A model generated the notes under the pieces. That model saw only the letters and a program-made list of their open reading frames with translations, did no database searches and was not told where the DNA came from. Positions 6,458 to 8,386 of a stretch of DNA of 8,386 nt are shown here, in pieces. Made by a program: the position numbers and the translations under genes. Positions within the stretch are counted from its first letter, which is position 1, and each line of letters starts with the position of its first letter. Source of the DNA: Halieaceae bacterium (GTDB taxonomy: Bacteria; Pseudomonadota; Gammaproteobacteria; Pseudomonadales; Halieaceae); assembly GCA_003520285.1 (NCBI GenBank), contig DOVB01000182.1, positions 1 to 8,386 on the forward strand. Direction: 5' to 3'.

Positions 6458-7789
6458 ATGACAGCAACAGCCCGCGTAGCTTTAGTGATAGACAATACGA
6501 GAACCCAAAAACAGCGCAGCAAGCGCTCAGTTCCTACCCAGTCCTTCCTAACGGATAAACACTCTATCTACGGTGGAAAAGCAGAAATCGTCAGAACCCA
6601 GCAAAGCGGCGGGTACTGGCACTTTCGCATGTGGATTAGCGAAGAAAGTAAGTACGTTCGCAAGACGCTGAAAACCAAGCACTTGGACACAGCCATTGAG
6701 CGAGCGGAGAACGAGTTTTTCGCCATCAAAGCCAACCTCAACTCAGGCAAGCGCATCTTCAGTCCCACTGTGCAGCAAGCCGCTGAGGAGTATCTCAAGC
6801 ATCGCTGGGAAGTAGACGTAAAGCGCGGCTCCATCACTGAGGGACGCTGGGGCACTGTGAAATCCCACCTGAATCACTTTGTCGCATATTGCGGCATTGT
6901 GGCGCGGAGCGAGCGCAGCAGCGTGGCAAGACTCAGTGACTTGGAAAGTAAAAGCCTGCAGGGCTACCAGCAGTATCGTCAGCAGAAGGGCGCCAAAGAC
7001 GTCACCATCAAGAATGAGCAGGCAAGCATTAATGCTCTATGCAAATGGGCATACGATGAAGGTTTTCATTCAGTACAGCACTACGTATTCCCCAGCATCA
7101 GTCGCAGAGGTGTTGATGCTGACACCCTGCGACGCAGCACCTACACAGATGACGAGTACCGCAGTATTAGCCGTGCGCTAATCACCTACACGTCAAACAA
7201 GACTGCTAAAGCGGAATTTCTCAGCGACGAGGAACAGTTTATCCGTCAGCTGGTGCGACATTTCTTCCTCATTGGTGCCAACACAATGATGCGCTTTGGC
7301 GAGTTGTATCAGCTCAAGTGGGGCAACGTGGAAACCTACTCCGCTGAAAATCAACGACTAGTCACCATTAACGTGCTAGCTGAAACCAGCAAGGTGCGAC
7401 AGAGCAGGGTGATTAAAGTACGAGGTGGGAAGCACTTTGACAGGTTGCGCAGCCTCAGCAAGCACACCAAGCAGGGTGACTGGGTATTCACCGCCCACAA
7501 CGGCGAGCGAGTGACACGCGATGCGCTTTATTACCACTACGCTCAGCTGATGGCGTTGGCTGGTATTACGGATTGGAAAGAGCGCAACCTCACTTACTAC
7601 AGCACTAGGCACTACGGTATTACCAAGCGACTGCAAAGCAATGCGAATCCGTTAACGCTGAGCAAGGTGTGCGGCACCAGCCTCAAGCACCTCACTGAGA
7701 CGTACTATCACGCAGACTTAAGTGAACAGGAGCGAGCAGCACTGCTTCGCTACGAGGGCAGCTCTGTAGAAGTAGTAGCGCTTGAATAG
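6458..7789 (+). CDS. Tyrosine recombinase / phage-type site-specific integrase
   Basis: A complete 443-residue integrase. The N-terminal third is basic and includes an arm-type or AP2-like segment (YWHFRMWISEESKYVRKTLKTKHLD, about 53-77). A core-binding SAM-like domain follows (about 105-215, VQQAAEEYLKHRW...), then the catalytic domain. Catalytic residues visible are Arg279 (MMRFGEL), Lys312 (ETSK), Arg384 in YYSTRHY, and Tyr416 in the SLKHLTETYYH segment. The two histidine positions are occupied by Tyr381 and Thr407, a variant I believe occurs in other integrases, so activity is still plausible. The enzyme would cut and rejoin DNA at att sites through a 3'-phosphotyrosine link. AGAGG lies 5 nt before the ATG, inside a hairpin. 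Its stop is 8 nt from the convergent small gene, and it probably belongs to an integrated element whose end is near 6338. Confidence 0.92.
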   Translation: MTATARVALVIDNTRTQKQRSKRSVPTQSFLTDKHSIYGGKAEIVRTQQSGGYWHFRMWISEESKYVRKTLKTKHLDTAIERAENEFFAIKANLNSGKRIFSPTVQQAAEEYLKHRWEVDVKRGSITEGRWGTVKSHLNHFVAYCGIVARSERSSVARLSDLESKSLQGYQQYRQQKGAKDVTIKNEQASINALCKWAYDEGFHSVQHYVFPSISRRGVDADTLRRSTYTDDEYRSISRALITYTSNKTAKAEFLSDEEQFIRQLVRHFFLIGANTMMRFGELYQLKWGNVETYSAENQRLVTINVLAETSKVRQSRVIKVRGGKHFDRLRSLSKHTKQGDWVFTAHNGERVTRDALYYHYAQLMALAGITDWKERNLTYYSTRHYGITKRLQSNANPLTLSKVCGTSLKHLTETYYHADLSEQERAALLRYEGSSVEVVALE

Positions 7790-7797
7790 ACGTGTAC

Positions 7798-8160
7798 TCA
7801 GTCGTCTGTTGTCGCAAAGCCTAAGTAACTGCCGTACCCTGACGGCGCGCCAGCGTACATCGCGAACTTAACTCCATCCGCCACATCAACATCGTCAGTA
7901 AACGAATCCCAACTTTCAAATGCGTCATCATCAGAAATATCGTCGCTACTTTTTCCATCAATTGACTTCAGCTCATCAAAGCGGGCAGATCGGAAATGTA
8001 AATCGTCATCGTAAGCGAAGAAAAGAGTGTGGGGGCATGGCTTAAGCATGCTGTCTAAGTCACCATCGTCTTTATCTTGCTCTTAGACTAACGCCCCGCA
8101 AAACGGGCAATGGATATTAGCGTAGTATTTTTGGTTGAGTTCCACTCGCTGTATCTTCAT
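7798..8160 (-). pseudogene. Small acidic CPFCG/CPH protein, interrupted by one in-frame TAA
   Basis: Starting at the ATG at 8160 (AAGGA 10 nt upstream), the frame reads MKIQRVELNQKYYANIHCPFCGALV, meets TAA at 8083-8085, then stays open for 95 more codons to TGA at 7798-7800. The part after the stop includes SMLKPCPHTLFFAYDDDLHF, RSARFDELKS, a run of acidic residues and the ending AGAPSGYGSYLGFATTDD. CPFCG (Cys18, Cys21) before the stop and CPH (Cys40, His42, counting the stop as position 26) after it would together make a zinc site, which argues for one original 120-residue gene. The remaining ATG at 8049 gives an 83-residue product without CPFCG. The gene starts 23 nt after the second recombinase and was probably co-transcribed with it. 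Function is unknown. Confidence 0.65.
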
Positions 8161-8183
8161 TTGTCAGGTTTCCTTTTCTACTA

Positions 8184-8386
8184 TTAGAGCATTTCTATCG
8201 CATTACGCAGCAAATGAGGTGAAACTTCAATATATCGCTGTGTGGTAGCCAAGCTGCTGTGTCGCGCAATCTGCTGAATCACGCGTGCATGCACCCCGCG
8301 CTCAGCCAGTTTGGTGAGCATGGTGCGACGCCCGCTGTGGCTGCTAGCGCCGTCCATACCCACTTGCTCGTATAGCTGACGAAACA
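8184..8386 (-). CDS. Second tyrosine recombinase, C-terminal end (cut by window edge)
   Basis: The 66 visible residues carry the C-terminal catalytic boxes of a tyrosine recombinase: SSHSGRRTMLTKLAERG with the canonical His-x-x-Arg, ARHSSLATTQRY with the second His and the nucleophile Tyr, and IEVSPHLLRNAIEML to a TAA stop. Unlike the integrase at 6458-7789, all canonical residues in this part are present and the spacing is XerC/XerD-like, so it is a different subfamily and not a duplicate. It faces the first recombinase, with the acidic CPFCG protein gene between them and 23 nt downstream of its stop. The N-terminal half lies beyond the right edge. Confidence 0.92.
   Translation of the reverse strand, partial: FRQLYEQVGMDGASSHSGRRTMLTKLAERGVHARVIQQIARHSSLATTQRYIEVSPHLLRNAIEML

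Noticed and set aside
7788..7807. AGACG/CGTCT inverted repeat between the convergent integrase and small gene, considered as a terminator
   Set aside because: The stem is only 5 bp with a 10-nt loop and there is no T run.

Overview
The window looks like a chromosomal stretch of a free-living, probably marine, gammaproteobacterium (Halieaceae/OM60-like is my best guess, held loosely). The grounds are a long TonB-dependent receptor beside an esterase, two overlapping small conserved proteins of a type I associate with that group, moderate base composition and strong Shine-Dalgarno sites. No rRNA, tRNA or CRISPR array is visible.

Positions 1-4380 form an uptake and catabolism block. A LysR-type regulator, cut by the left edge, is divergent from a complete TonB-dependent outer-membrane receptor, and their short shared intergenic region carries a T-N11-A dyad and a second palindrome. 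Downstream on the same strand are a family IV (HSL-like) esterase with its full catalytic triad and a DoxX-family small membrane protein. A reasonable reading is import of an ester-containing or hydrophobic substrate through the receptor, hydrolysis in the cytoplasm, and control by the LysR protein. The substrate cannot be told from sequence.

Positions 4385-4787, minus strand, hold two small conserved proteins sharing an ATGAGTAA overlap: a basic 72-residue protein, then a 63-residue zinc-ribbon-like protein. They converge on the DoxX gene with a 4-nt gap.

Positions 4976-6065 are decayed. The 5' two-thirds of a 2-oxoglutarate/Fe(II) oxygenase gene, cut just after its H-x-D metal motif, is fused out of frame to the 3' part of an HNH endonuclease gene. 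This is a deletion or recombination scar.

Positions 6185-8386 are mobile DNA. The left end of an IS3-family element with the first ~35 codons of its OrfA stops abruptly and is followed by repeats and a hairpin covering the ribosome binding site of a complete tyrosine recombinase. Convergent with that recombinase is a short acidic CPFCG/CPH protein gene broken by one in-frame TAA, and upstream of that gene is the C-terminal end of a second tyrosine recombinase leaving the right edge. The most unusual parts are this two-recombinase module with its interrupted zinc-motif protein, and the RBS-sequestering hairpin before the first recombinase.
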